Assembly (NCBI GenBank): GCA_900314715.1
Contig: OMWI01000003.1
Span: 1-64,000, forward strand
From: an uncultured Prevotellaceae bacterium
Lineage (GTDB): Bacteria > Bacteroidota > Bacteroidia > Bacteroidales > Bacteroidaceae
Direction: 5' to 3'
DNA length: 64,000 bases
Within the stretch, counting starts at the first letter, position 1. Each line of letters begins with the position of its first letter. The notes under the pieces are model-generated. The model searched no databases and was not told the origin of the DNA. It worked only from the letters and a program-made list of their open reading frames with translations. This document shows, in pieces, positions 35,858-44,453 of the stretch. The position numbers were made by a program, and so were the translations under genes.

Positions 35858-38800
35858 TTATTGTATCTCTAAGTTTTGGAATTCAAGTTGTTTGCCTTCA
35901 ACGATCAAGCGATAAGTGCCAGCGTTGATTTGCGTTCCCGTTGTCGTGGAAAGCATCTTAAACTTATTTGGGGTTGGCGGGAAGGTCAAGTCACGGTCAA
36001 CGAGCGTCGTATTCTTCGAATCCACGATTCTCAAACGGGCAGTAATCGCTTCACCCGTCGTATTCTTGTATCGGAAACGAATGGCGTATTCTTGTCCAAG
36101 TCCAGGCTTAATCTCCCATGTTCCTTTCTTGATGGGTTCATATACCGTAGCTGGTCGAGCCTCCGTGTCTTGTGGTAACATTTCCTTCGGAAGTTTGGCA
36201 ATGGTGTCGGTGGGAGACCATGGGGATTCTAAAGGGGTGAGAGAATTGTTTTCTATTTGCGAAACTATTCTCTTGCTTCTTGCTTCTTGCTTCTTACTTT
36301 CTTCCTCAGCTATGGCTATACCACATATAATCGCTTGCCCTGCTTTTACCTCGGGGAAAGAAATATGCAAATTGCCGTTTTTCGCCTTTGCATTAACGAC
36401 ACGTTTCAAAGCTCCGCAATATCCTGCCTCTGCCCACGGGTCAAGGTCGTTGATGACGGTCTCATTATTAATTGCCACATCGAAGATGCGCATACCTTCA
36501 TAGTCGTCGTTGATTCCACCACCTTTGCCGTGCCACGGTTCTATGAAATACATCTCTACACGATAGTCACCATCGGGAACAGGAATGTCGTACCATAAAC
36601 GATGGCGACCGAAACGGAATTGCTGGAAAAGTGCATCATCATTGGTGCCGTGGATGTGTGATGTTATGTATCTTTGGGAAGCTTGATAACTATTGATGCC
36701 GAAATCATCACCCCATGAATGACTTATCTTGTTGTTGTCTTGATACCATGTTTGTCCGTAGCTATCGGTATATGTATCGCCACCGCAATTGATTCGGGCA
36801 ATGTAATTCCATCCCTCTTCGCCTTTGATTAAGTCTTTGTTGCGGTCAGCAGCCGTAGGAATGATAGTATCTGGTCCCACGTAACGATGTCGATACATGT
36901 AATATGCAGGAGTGGGTTCTTCCCAAATGGTAGTAAGACCTTTGTAATTGATAGGACCAATCTTGTCAATCCGTCGGTAAGCACCATCGGGTTGCACGCG
37001 GCCAGGGTTGTCGTGAGAGGCAAATAACCATTGGAAATGCCCGCAAACGGAATCTTTTGCGCTTTCAGCCAATCGTGCTTTCGTCTCCAAGAGTTGGGTA
37101 AACGATTCCTCACTATATTTATCGGTACCATGCATGTCTATTGTGCGCCATGCGCCATATTCACCATTCAGCAATTGGTCGGGTTGTTTCAATTCCTTGT
37201 CATAGTTTTCGGCAGAACCTCCATACGTGCCACTCCAGTTTTGGATGACATTCCAATCCGTTCCCTCACCGCCATTACAAGTAGTAATGGGACGCATGGT
37301 GGTTGCCGTAGGGTCGAGTTGGCGTATGATGTTACTACATTCCTCCGCAAAATCTTTCGGCAAGACACTCTCGTTTTGCAAACCCCACATTACGATACTG
37401 GGAGAATTGCGTCGTTCCTTTATCCAACGCACCAACATCCGTTTGAAATTGTCGCGGAATGATGGCGTGTCGTACCAAATATGCGCGGAGAACTGACTCC
37501 AGAACAAGATGCCCTGTTGGTCGAGTAATTCTTGGTAATAAAGGTTGTGAGGTTGATGCGCTTCACGGAAAGCGTTGAATCCCGCATTTCGTATTTGCTT
37601 GATGCGAGAAGCAATCTGTTCGTGAGAGAAAGCATGACTGTTACCGAGCAGATGTTCGTATTCACACGTTCCGTTGATAAACGTCGGCTTCTCGTTGAGG
37701 AAGAAACGATGGTCATCGGGATGATGAATAGGCCACGAAATGCTACGAATACCGAAAGGAGTGCGACAATCATCAGTGGTCTTTCCATTACGTTTAATCA
37801 TCGTGGAGAGATTATATAGATAAGGATTCTCGATGCTCCACCGAATAGGATTGTCGATGTGTTCCGCATGACGGATAGTCTTTGTCTCTCCAGCTTGTAA
37901 GGTCAACGTTTCGGCATGTCTAAATACTTGTTTGCCACTCGATAACGTAAACTTATTGACCAATTCTATTTCCTGTTTTGATGACGTGTAATTCTTGATT
38001 TCCGTCTCAATGAAAACGGAATCACAAGTTGCATTATTCCATATATGAACGCCAAACGGTTCGATGCGAATTTCATCCGTTTCAATCAAGGAAACGGGAC
38101 GGAAGATACCAAATGGTTGGGAACCTTCGCTAAATCCCCATTCAGAAGAACAACCACCACACACCCATGGAGATTCCGTTTGAAATGCGGAATGATCTAC
38201 GAGGATATTCAACTTGTTTTGTCCGTTTTGTAGGTCATCGGTAATGTCTAAAGTGAAAGATGTCCTGCCGATGAGTTCTTTGGGATAGGTATGATTGTTA
38301 AGGATAATCGTAGCGTATGTACCAACACCTTCGAGCATGAGGAAATAACGTTTTCCATCTTTCTTCTCCGTAGTAAACGATTTCTCATATTTCGCAGAAC
38401 CATGAAGATTACCATGTCGAAGTTGGCGGTATCCATAATAATCGTCCAAGTTGTGAGGGATGTTTACTTGATTGACGATACTATCTCCCAAGATTTGGCA
38501 TTTCCATTCATCGTTGAGAGAAGATATCAAACGTTTTCCCGTTGGTTCGGGTTTGGGGAATGAAACATCAGAACGTCCCATAGGGGTACTCGTTGCCAAC
38601 GCAATCCCACGTTGTCCTGCATTGTTCACGGCACAATAGAAATGATAGACGATGCCGTTGTGATTAACCACATAAGATTTATGTGCAAACATCTCATCAT
38701 ACGACTTGGAGGGAATAATGAGGTCTTCGCCATTCCAATCCGTCCAGTTTACCAAATCATAACTTGCCGCAAACGTATTATAGGCATTATATGTACGTGT

Positions 38801-39709
38801 GGGATTGTAAGCCGAGAAGTAATACATCACCCATACGTCATTCATTCGTACGATTTGCGCATCACCCGTAATGGTTCCGTCAGAATCATGCGCAAAAACT
38901 GGATTACCTTCAAAGCGTTTCCATTTCTTGAGATTCTTGGAGAGAGCAATGCCAATCCTTTCGCCTTTGGGATGCGTTTCGTCTTTTCCACCAGCATTAT
39001 AGAACATAATGAAAGGATATTTCTCTTGTCCTTTGATTCTGTCCTTCTTGTCCTTCATCCAATAAATGGTGCTTTTGTATTGCGTGAGATATTCCCACCA
39101 TTGAGCGTCCTTATCGTTGTAACTCATCAAAGGCTTGTTTTTCGTTTCCCATTGATGAGGAATGGATATGTCGTTTTTCGTAGATGCGATACCGATGCTT
39201 AGAGGGGCATTGACGGCTTCATAGCCTGTACCCGGGCCTCCGATGTAGGTAAGCCAATGACGATTCTTGTATGCTTGCATCTCGTAGGTGCCATTCCAAT
39301 TGTAATCGATAAGGGCGGGGAAGCCGCCGCGCTGGTTTTGGTCCCAGAGGGTAGGGGGAGGGTTTGTAGGTTTGGCAGGGAAAGTAGGTTTGGTAGGGAG
39401 TTGGAGGATTTTTCCTAATGTTTCCCAATGTAGGAGGTCTTCGCTTTTGGCAAGCCAGGTTTCATAGCCACGACCATCGGTGCCGTCTTTTCCATCATAG
39501 TAAACGAATGTCATGTACCAGGTATCGCCTTGACGGAAGATGGTTGGGCAATCATATTTGTTATAGTTCGATTGTGGAGCCACCACCATACCATATTTAT
39601 ACGGCGTGCGTGATGCTTCATATATCTGTTGCATTCGTTCTTGCGATACGGTTTGCGCAATAGATACGATGCTAACGGTAAGCAGTAAATATAATAATCG
39701 TTTTCTCAT
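35858..39709 (-). CDS. Giant fusion: beta-propeller glycosidase, GH2 and malectin-like domain
   Basis: This secreted protein of 1283 residues has a signal peptide MRKRLLYLLLTVSIVSIAQT. Residues of about 30-380 form a five-bladed propeller of the GH43/GH32/GH130 kind (DTWYMTFVYYDGKDG, GDAQIVRMNDVWVMYYFSAY). About 390-960 is a GH2 module: GGCSSEWGFSEGSQPFG, WGLQNES with the acid/base glutamate, and LLNGEYGAWRTID with a candidate nucleophile. Then a malectin-like sugar-binding domain (INCGGDTYTDSYGQTWYQD, YRVEMYFIEPWHG) and a small C-terminal sandwich follow. Low-complexity repeats give PTKPTFPAKPTNPPPT and SKKQEARSKR. It may remove two linked sugars in turn. The propeller family and both specificities are uncertain. 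Confidence 0.8.
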   Translation of the reverse strand: MRKRLLYLLLTVSIVSIAQTVSQERMQQIYEASRTPYKYGMVVAPQSNYNKYDCPTIFRQGDTWYMTFVYYDGKDGTDGRGYETWLAKSEDLLHWETLGKILQLPTKPTFPAKPTNPPPTLWDQNQRGGFPALIDYNWNGTYEMQAYKNRHWLTYIGGPGTGYEAVNAPLSIGIASTKNDISIPHQWETKNKPLMSYNDKDAQWWEYLTQYKSTIYWMKDKKDRIKGQEKYPFIMFYNAGGKDETHPKGERIGIALSKNLKKWKRFEGNPVFAHDSDGTITGDAQIVRMNDVWVMYYFSAYNPTRTYNAYNTFAASYDLVNWTDWNGEDLIIPSKSYDEMFAHKSYVVNHNGIVYHFYCAVNNAGQRGIALATSTPMGRSDVSFPKPEPTGKRLISSLNDEWKCQILGDSIVNQVNIPHNLDDYYGYRQLRHGNLHGSAKYEKSFTTEKKDGKRYFLMLEGVGTYATIILNNHTYPKELIGRTSFTLDITDDLQNGQNKLNILVDHSAFQTESPWVCGGCSSEWGFSEGSQPFGIFRPVSLIETDEIRIEPFGVHIWNNATCDSVFIETEIKNYTSSKQEIELVNKFTLSSGKQVFRHAETLTLQAGETKTIRHAEHIDNPIRWSIENPYLYNLSTMIKRNGKTTDDCRTPFGIRSISWPIHHPDDHRFFLNEKPTFINGTCEYEHLLGNSHAFSHEQIASRIKQIRNAGFNAFREAHQPHNLYYQELLDQQGILFWSQFSAHIWYDTPSFRDNFKRMLVRWIKERRNSPSIVMWGLQNESVLPKDFAEECSNIIRQLDPTATTMRPITTCNGGEGTDWNVIQNWSGTYGGSAENYDKELKQPDQLLNGEYGAWRTIDMHGTDKYSEESFTQLLETKARLAESAKDSVCGHFQWLFASHDNPGRVQPDGAYRRIDKIGPINYKGLTTIWEEPTPAYYMYRHRYVGPDTIIPTAADRNKDLIKGEEGWNYIARINCGGDTYTDSYGQTWYQDNNKISHSWGDDFGINSYQASQRYITSHIHGTNDDALFQQFRFGRHRLWYDIPVPDGDYRVEMYFIEPWHGKGGGINDDYEGMRIFDVAINNETVINDLDPWAEAGYCGALKRVVNAKAKNGNLHISFPEVKAGQAIICGIAIAEEESKKQEARSKRIVSQIENNSLTPLESPWSPTDTIAKLPKEMLPQDTEARPATVYEPIKKGTWEIKPGLGQEYAIRFRYKNTTGEAITARLRIVDSKNTTLVDRDLTFPPTPNKFKMLSTTTGTQINAGTYRLIVEGKQLEFQNLEIQ
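36272..36299. repeat. TCTTGCT x4 inside the giant fusion gene
   Basis: Three TCTTGCT units and one TCTTACT encode SKKQEARSKR on the minus strand, between the malectin-like domain and the last domain. The same unit appears once at 30662-30668. Confidence 0.85.
39362..39397. repeat. 9-bp tandem repeat inside the giant fusion gene
   Basis: Four 9-bp units ending in AGG (GTTTGTAGG, TTTGGCAGG, GAAAGTAGG, TTTGGTAGG) encode a proline/lysine/threonine-rich stretch in the propeller domain. Confidence 0.75.
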
Positions 39710-39715
39710 CTTTTG

Positions 39716-42355
39716 TTATTTCATAAATAGCCAATCCACTTCATCACCAGCACTTTGGAGACCTACGTCTCGTTGGCGGATTTCGGAATCGGTGAATCCC
39801 ACGACGCAAATAATACCTTTGGGAAGGTTTATGCTATGGTTTCCTGCTTCGAAATGATAGGCATGTATGTGTATAGGTGGCATCTCCTTCATGTTGATGG
39901 CATAATAGAGTACGGGTTCGGCTTGACCGTATTCATTTCCCGTTGCGTCGGTTTCCAATTTCGGTGCCTTTGCCCATTTGGGATCATCGTCTTGGAAGAA
40001 ACCAACCAACATCTGGGTGGGTTTATCGCATGAGAATTCGATGGTAGTACCATTGATGCGAGTGGAATCACGATTCAATACGATAGCTTGTAATCCTCGC
40101 AATTCTGGTGCTACGGCTATTACTCTCGTATCTTTTCTATTCTCAAAGAGAATGGCATTCTTTTTCAATGGAGTTGTCTTGATTGTCGGTGGAAGAATCA
40201 CTTCCGTAGGAGTAAGTGGCAGATATTCTTCTTCCTCAGTTATGTTCTTGCCTTTCGACTTCTGCAGATGAAGTTTCTTGATATGCTCCTTGAGAGCCAT
40301 TAATTCCTCTTCATAGACAGGACACATGTCTGTCCACGTCTTGAAATGTCCGTCATTACCACCTACAGGAATGCGACGTTGAGCCGTTTGCATGGAATTG
40401 GCATAGAGATAGTTGTCTTCGGTTTCCTTTGCCAATTGCTTCCATGTGTCAAAACTTTGTTCAAGCAAAGGAACCGCCATATCCAAATACTTGATGTCTT
40501 TGCTCCATTTGTAATTCAATACCTCTTGGGCAGCCTTTACTTTATAATAAAAAGACTCGGCAAAATCATGGTAGAAATTAAAGTCCTCAAACACACGTTT
40601 CAACTCATCTTGATGCTTAGTGGGTTGAAATAATGACTTGAACAATTGAACTTGTTCGTTTGCCACTCTACCATGATTCACGCACTCCGTAACGATGTCG
40701 ATAGGCAATTCCCCTTCATGTGGTAATCCTTTCCATTCTTTCTCGACGAACTCGATGAGTTTCTCGCCTTTAGGTCCACAACTTTCGTAGAAACCAGGAT
40801 AGATGTTGAATTTATATGGATTGACTAATTGTGCCATTTTCATACCCAACAATAATGTCTGTCGATTACCTTCCGTAATGCCAAACCGACGAATGAGCTT
40901 AGGGGCAATCTCTCCCGTTTCCTCGTATGCGCGAAGAATCAAGTTGGCAGCTATCGTATCAATACCATAATAATTAGCAAGTTGTTGTTTCCAATACGAT
41001 TGGTCATTCTCTCGATGACAATTCCAAGCATATCGTCCCCATGCCTTATACCACATCCAATCGCGGTCGATTTGCATGAGTCTTTGTTGGTTGGGCAATT
41101 TATCTGCCGTATATGGCCAATCCCAATAAGAAGATTGTGGATAGAGATGCAATCCATTGGAATAATGAACGTTACGCATGGCTTGTACAGCCTTTTGCGT
41201 AAAGATAGGCGATGACCAGCGCCAAGGCTCCAAGTTTGCCAAGATATGAACGTTATCTATATGAATGGGAGCCGCTTCCGCCAGTTGCCGATGCGTCTCT
41301 CCCCAAGGTCCACTAGGTTCGTATGTTGTCAAACTCTCGCCTGTATATTTGCTCATCGTATAGATATTGGGATAATGAGGTAAAGCGGCTTTCAATACGG
41401 CTGGTCCGTCTGTATCATGAGAACGTAATATAATGGGAGGTGTATCAGTACGACCAGATGCTTTCAAACCATCTTTGATACCAGGAATAATGGTTTCGTT
41501 CATCCATTGAATATCGGTATCAATGCCAGACATTGCTTCACCGAGACAAACAAGAAATCCTACATTGGGATATTTTTGTACGAAAGCGGCAATGCTCTTT
41601 CGTGTGTAATCGGCGATTAATGGTGTGATGGGACGATTACGGTCTTGTGTTTTCAATCCATAATGATCGGCAAATGGTTTTGACAAGATAATATTGTAGA
41701 ACATCTGTATGACCCGAATGCCCCTGCGTTCTGCTTCCGTGGTAAGAAACGAAAACATCTCTTGGTTTTTCTCCATCGTTTCATCGTCAACCTCTACCGC
41801 AAAAGGATAATCGTCTAATTTCACCAAAGAAGCAAACGGGTGACCATTCCATAAATACACGGTGTTCATGTTGTTGGAAGCAAGAAGGTCAAGATATTTC
41901 ACCCATAAGTCTTTATCGTAAAACCACGGGAAGTTTTCGGGCGTATAAGGATATTCATACACATTATGACCAGGAAGATAAACCGTCTTTTGCAATCCCA
42001 CACATGCACCACGAAGTTTCATTTCAGGTACTTCGGTGATGGTCGTTAATTTGCGGAAAGAATGATGTGTTTCATAAAATTCCAATAATCTATTAGCTCC
42101 ATAAATGATTCCGCTTGCATCGTTGCCAACGATATTGATTCTTCTTCCACGACGTGAAATGGTAAATCCTTCTGCTTCACCTTGATTGGAAATACTGATG
42201 ACGATAGTGGATTTATCGTTCATGGATTGTAGGCGTGAAGCCGCATATTCCGCTTGTGGAATATGACTCTTCAACTTAATCTTCACCTTGCCGAATGTTG
42301 GCAAAGAAACGAGTAGGCACAAAGCCCATAATATTTTCTTGAAAGCGTTATTCAT
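39716..42355 (-). CDS. Secreted alpha-glucuronidase-like enzyme (zincin-like plus TIM barrel)
   Basis: This protein of 879 residues has a signal peptide (MNNAFKKILWALCLLVSLPT). Residues 25-110 form the small zincin-like alpha/beta domain found at the front of GH20, GH67, GH84 and GH115 enzymes (VGNDASGIIYGANRLLEFYE). A TIM-barrel region follows: KLRGACVGLQ, FPWFYDKDLWVKYLDLLASNN, and CLGEAMSGIDTDIQW with candidate acidic residues. The C-terminus is helical, then a beta-sandwich. I read it as an alpha-glucuronidase or alpha-galacturonidase-like hydrolase acting on uronic-acid side groups, but I cannot place it in a single GH family. It lies 6 bp before the giant fusion gene and overlaps the previous gene by 8 bp. 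Confidence 0.6.
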   Translation of the reverse strand: MNNAFKKILWALCLLVSLPTFGKVKIKLKSHIPQAEYAASRLQSMNDKSTIVISISNQGEAEGFTISRRGRRINIVGNDASGIIYGANRLLEFYETHHSFRKLTTITEVPEMKLRGACVGLQKTVYLPGHNVYEYPYTPENFPWFYDKDLWVKYLDLLASNNMNTVYLWNGHPFASLVKLDDYPFAVEVDDETMEKNQEMFSFLTTEAERRGIRVIQMFYNIILSKPFADHYGLKTQDRNRPITPLIADYTRKSIAAFVQKYPNVGFLVCLGEAMSGIDTDIQWMNETIIPGIKDGLKASGRTDTPPIILRSHDTDGPAVLKAALPHYPNIYTMSKYTGESLTTYEPSGPWGETHRQLAEAAPIHIDNVHILANLEPWRWSSPIFTQKAVQAMRNVHYSNGLHLYPQSSYWDWPYTADKLPNQQRLMQIDRDWMWYKAWGRYAWNCHRENDQSYWKQQLANYYGIDTIAANLILRAYEETGEIAPKLIRRFGITEGNRQTLLLGMKMAQLVNPYKFNIYPGFYESCGPKGEKLIEFVEKEWKGLPHEGELPIDIVTECVNHGRVANEQVQLFKSLFQPTKHQDELKRVFEDFNFYHDFAESFYYKVKAAQEVLNYKWSKDIKYLDMAVPLLEQSFDTWKQLAKETEDNYLYANSMQTAQRRIPVGGNDGHFKTWTDMCPVYEEELMALKEHIKKLHLQKSKGKNITEEEEYLPLTPTEVILPPTIKTTPLKKNAILFENRKDTRVIAVAPELRGLQAIVLNRDSTRINGTTIEFSCDKPTQMLVGFFQDDDPKWAKAPKLETDATGNEYGQAEPVLYYAINMKEMPPIHIHAYHFEAGNHSINLPKGIICVVGFTDSEIRQRDVGLQSAGDEVDWLFMK

Positions 42356-44453
42356 AATTGATAGTTATTTCCTTGTGTGGGGGAATGGCTATTTCTTTTC
42401 CGTTGATGAAGAGCGTTCCTTGTCCTCCATCGCTATAGACACTTATTTCTTGTTGATTCATCTGAACGTGGATTTTTCCGAAGGGCGTTGGAACATCACC
42501 TTTCATCCATTCAAGTCCACCAAGTGATGGTTTGATAGTATATCTTTCATATCCTGGTTTTGTGGGTTGAACACCTAAGAAGTATTTTCCGATGAGATAA
42601 ATAGGACTGGCTCCCCAAGCATGACATAAACTCTTTCCGTAAGGACGACCATACATGGCGAGGTGTTGAGTGCCTTTTTCGGTTGGATTGTATTTCTCCC
42701 AAAATGTCGTTGCACCTTCTTTCAACATCCCTCCCCAATAATCTTTCATTTCATCCAATACTTTTGATTGGTAACCCATCATACACAATGTTTCCAACTC
42801 ATAGAAACGCATATAGGGTGTGGTGATTTTCTCAATCTTATCGTTCAACATGACATGCTCCATGATGTCTTGTTTCTCCTTGTCGGAAACATAATCATAG
42901 AGAATGGCAAACATATTGGGGAACTTGGTAATCATCTCGTTTCTCTCACCGTTTTCAATGGCGTGTATAAACATATTGTTTTCCTTGTCTAAATATATCG
43001 TTTTCAACTTGGAAATGATATGTTTAGACAAGCTAAAGAATAGGTTTGCATCTTGCTCGTATATGGCTGAGGTGAAACTTCCTTGTGGTGGATTTTGCAG
43101 AGGATTGTCGCGCAAGATGGTAGCACATGTGTTCATGACTTCCAAAGACTTGCAAAACAAGATTTGTTCAAAGCATAACGCCCCTCGTTTGTGCATCGGA
43201 AAATCCACCCAATCCACGAAAATCCAATCGTCAGGTTGGCCTTCCATCAATCCTTCTGAATTCGTTCTGGAAAGGCAATAATCCATCAAGGTTTTCATTT
43301 TGGGATAAATCTCCCTGACGAATTCCACATCTCCTGTATATAAATAGTAATCCTCGATAGACTTAAACCAATAGAAGGTGTAATCCATGATGGTATTTAC
43401 GTGGGATGTAACGGGATCTTTACCTCTCAATTGCCTTATCGTACGTTTCACACATTCAATGTCAAATCGCAAGTAATAATTCATCAAGTAGCTTTGAATA
43501 GCATCTCCGCTCCATATCCATCTATCTCGTTTGATTCCATCCGTAAAGAATTCGCGAGTGGTTAAATCCATCGTGTAAGCACTTACGTCCCATATTCGAT
43601 TTAATTCATCGTCATTACAACGGAATGTGCTGCTATGGTTGATGTCGAAAGGAGCATATTCGAAATCCATGCATAGATGGTCGTAGGCAATATTGGTCTC
43701 TATGTACACATAGCGGAAGGCTTTGCTCCCTTTTGTCTCGTTAGTTGTGGCATTGCCACAACATACTAAACGGTCTAACGTTTCGCAATGGTCTTTGTCT
43801 AATGCTTCCTCGGCGCTTTCACCATAATAGATATTGATGATTCCCTCTCCCTTTATACCTTTGAACTTTAAATACCCAAATGTCTCACGTCCAAAATCAT
43901 AAAGAATACCATCCTTTTTTTGCTTAGATGAAACGGGTAATTGTTCTTTACGTGGTAATTGGTAATGAGAAGGAGGCGAATCTATGTCATTAAAATGCCA
44001 ACATGCGGCGGGTACATATATTCCGCTACCATGCGCTATACCGTTTTCGTCAATCCAAATCTTGTCTTCGTATGTGGTCAACCACGTGTTATCAGTTGTA
44101 ATGGTTTCGCCTTGAATATATAGAGAAGGTGGTGAAGATAGATGATGTACTTTGATGTTTATTTGATGTTCGCCTGATGGAATGGTAAAAGCGGATGGCA
44201 TTCCGAATTGCAATTTCCCATCAAGCATGAAATTATAATCGCCTTCTGTTGCGATTGTAATGGTTTCTTCTTTCTCTAATTGCACGACTTTGCTAAATAC
44301 TACCGTTGCCCAATGGCTGTCTTGTTTCCAGAAAGGCGGAAACATAGCACCTCTTTCCGTACGACGATTATTGAAACGATTACCCAACCATATTTCAAAG
44401 TCGCCTGGATACCATATCCATGTGGATTGTCGTGATTCAGACATCATCTCCAT
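42348..44453 (-). CDS. Cytoplasmic GH78-like alpha-L-rhamnosidase
   Basis: ATG at 44453 (MEMMSESRQSTWIWYPGDFE) is the best start: it is preceded by an AG-rich stretch and overlaps the MFS gene end by only 17 bp, against 68 bp for an upstream ATG at 44504. The 701-residue protein lacks a signal peptide. It shows the GH78 (alpha/alpha)6-barrel signature FFTDGIKRDRWIWSGD and a later EGATTFWEKYNPTEKG with the second candidate glutamate. It ends with a beta-sandwich. It follows an MFS sugar transporter directly, so it probably hydrolyses imported rhamnosides. Four 22-bp units of the AAAC-N5-GTTT class lie in its coding sequence (42969-43056). Confidence 0.8.
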   Translation of the reverse strand: MEMMSESRQSTWIWYPGDFEIWLGNRFNNRRTERGAMFPPFWKQDSHWATVVFSKVVQLEKEETITIATEGDYNFMLDGKLQFGMPSAFTIPSGEHQINIKVHHLSSPPSLYIQGETITTDNTWLTTYEDKIWIDENGIAHGSGIYVPAACWHFNDIDSPPSHYQLPRKEQLPVSSKQKKDGILYDFGRETFGYLKFKGIKGEGIINIYYGESAEEALDKDHCETLDRLVCCGNATTNETKGSKAFRYVYIETNIAYDHLCMDFEYAPFDINHSSTFRCNDDELNRIWDVSAYTMDLTTREFFTDGIKRDRWIWSGDAIQSYLMNYYLRFDIECVKRTIRQLRGKDPVTSHVNTIMDYTFYWFKSIEDYYLYTGDVEFVREIYPKMKTLMDYCLSRTNSEGLMEGQPDDWIFVDWVDFPMHKRGALCFEQILFCKSLEVMNTCATILRDNPLQNPPQGSFTSAIYEQDANLFFSLSKHIISKLKTIYLDKENNMFIHAIENGERNEMITKFPNMFAILYDYVSDKEKQDIMEHVMLNDKIEKITTPYMRFYELETLCMMGYQSKVLDEMKDYWGGMLKEGATTFWEKYNPTEKGTQHLAMYGRPYGKSLCHAWGASPIYLIGKYFLGVQPTKPGYERYTIKPSLGGLEWMKGDVPTPFGKIHVQMNQQEISVYSDGGQGTLFINGKEIAIPPHKEITINYE
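42969..43056. repeat. 22-bp repeat array E inside GH78-like gene, four units
   Basis: Units at 42969, 42991, 43013 and 43035 have the same 22-bp spacing and AAAC/AAAT-N5-GTTT-like core as the intergenic arrays (AAACATATTGTTTT, AAATATATCGTTTT, AAATGATATGTTTA, AAAGAATAGGTTTG). They encode part of the FFSLSKHIISKLKTIYLDKE stretch. Confidence 0.8.
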
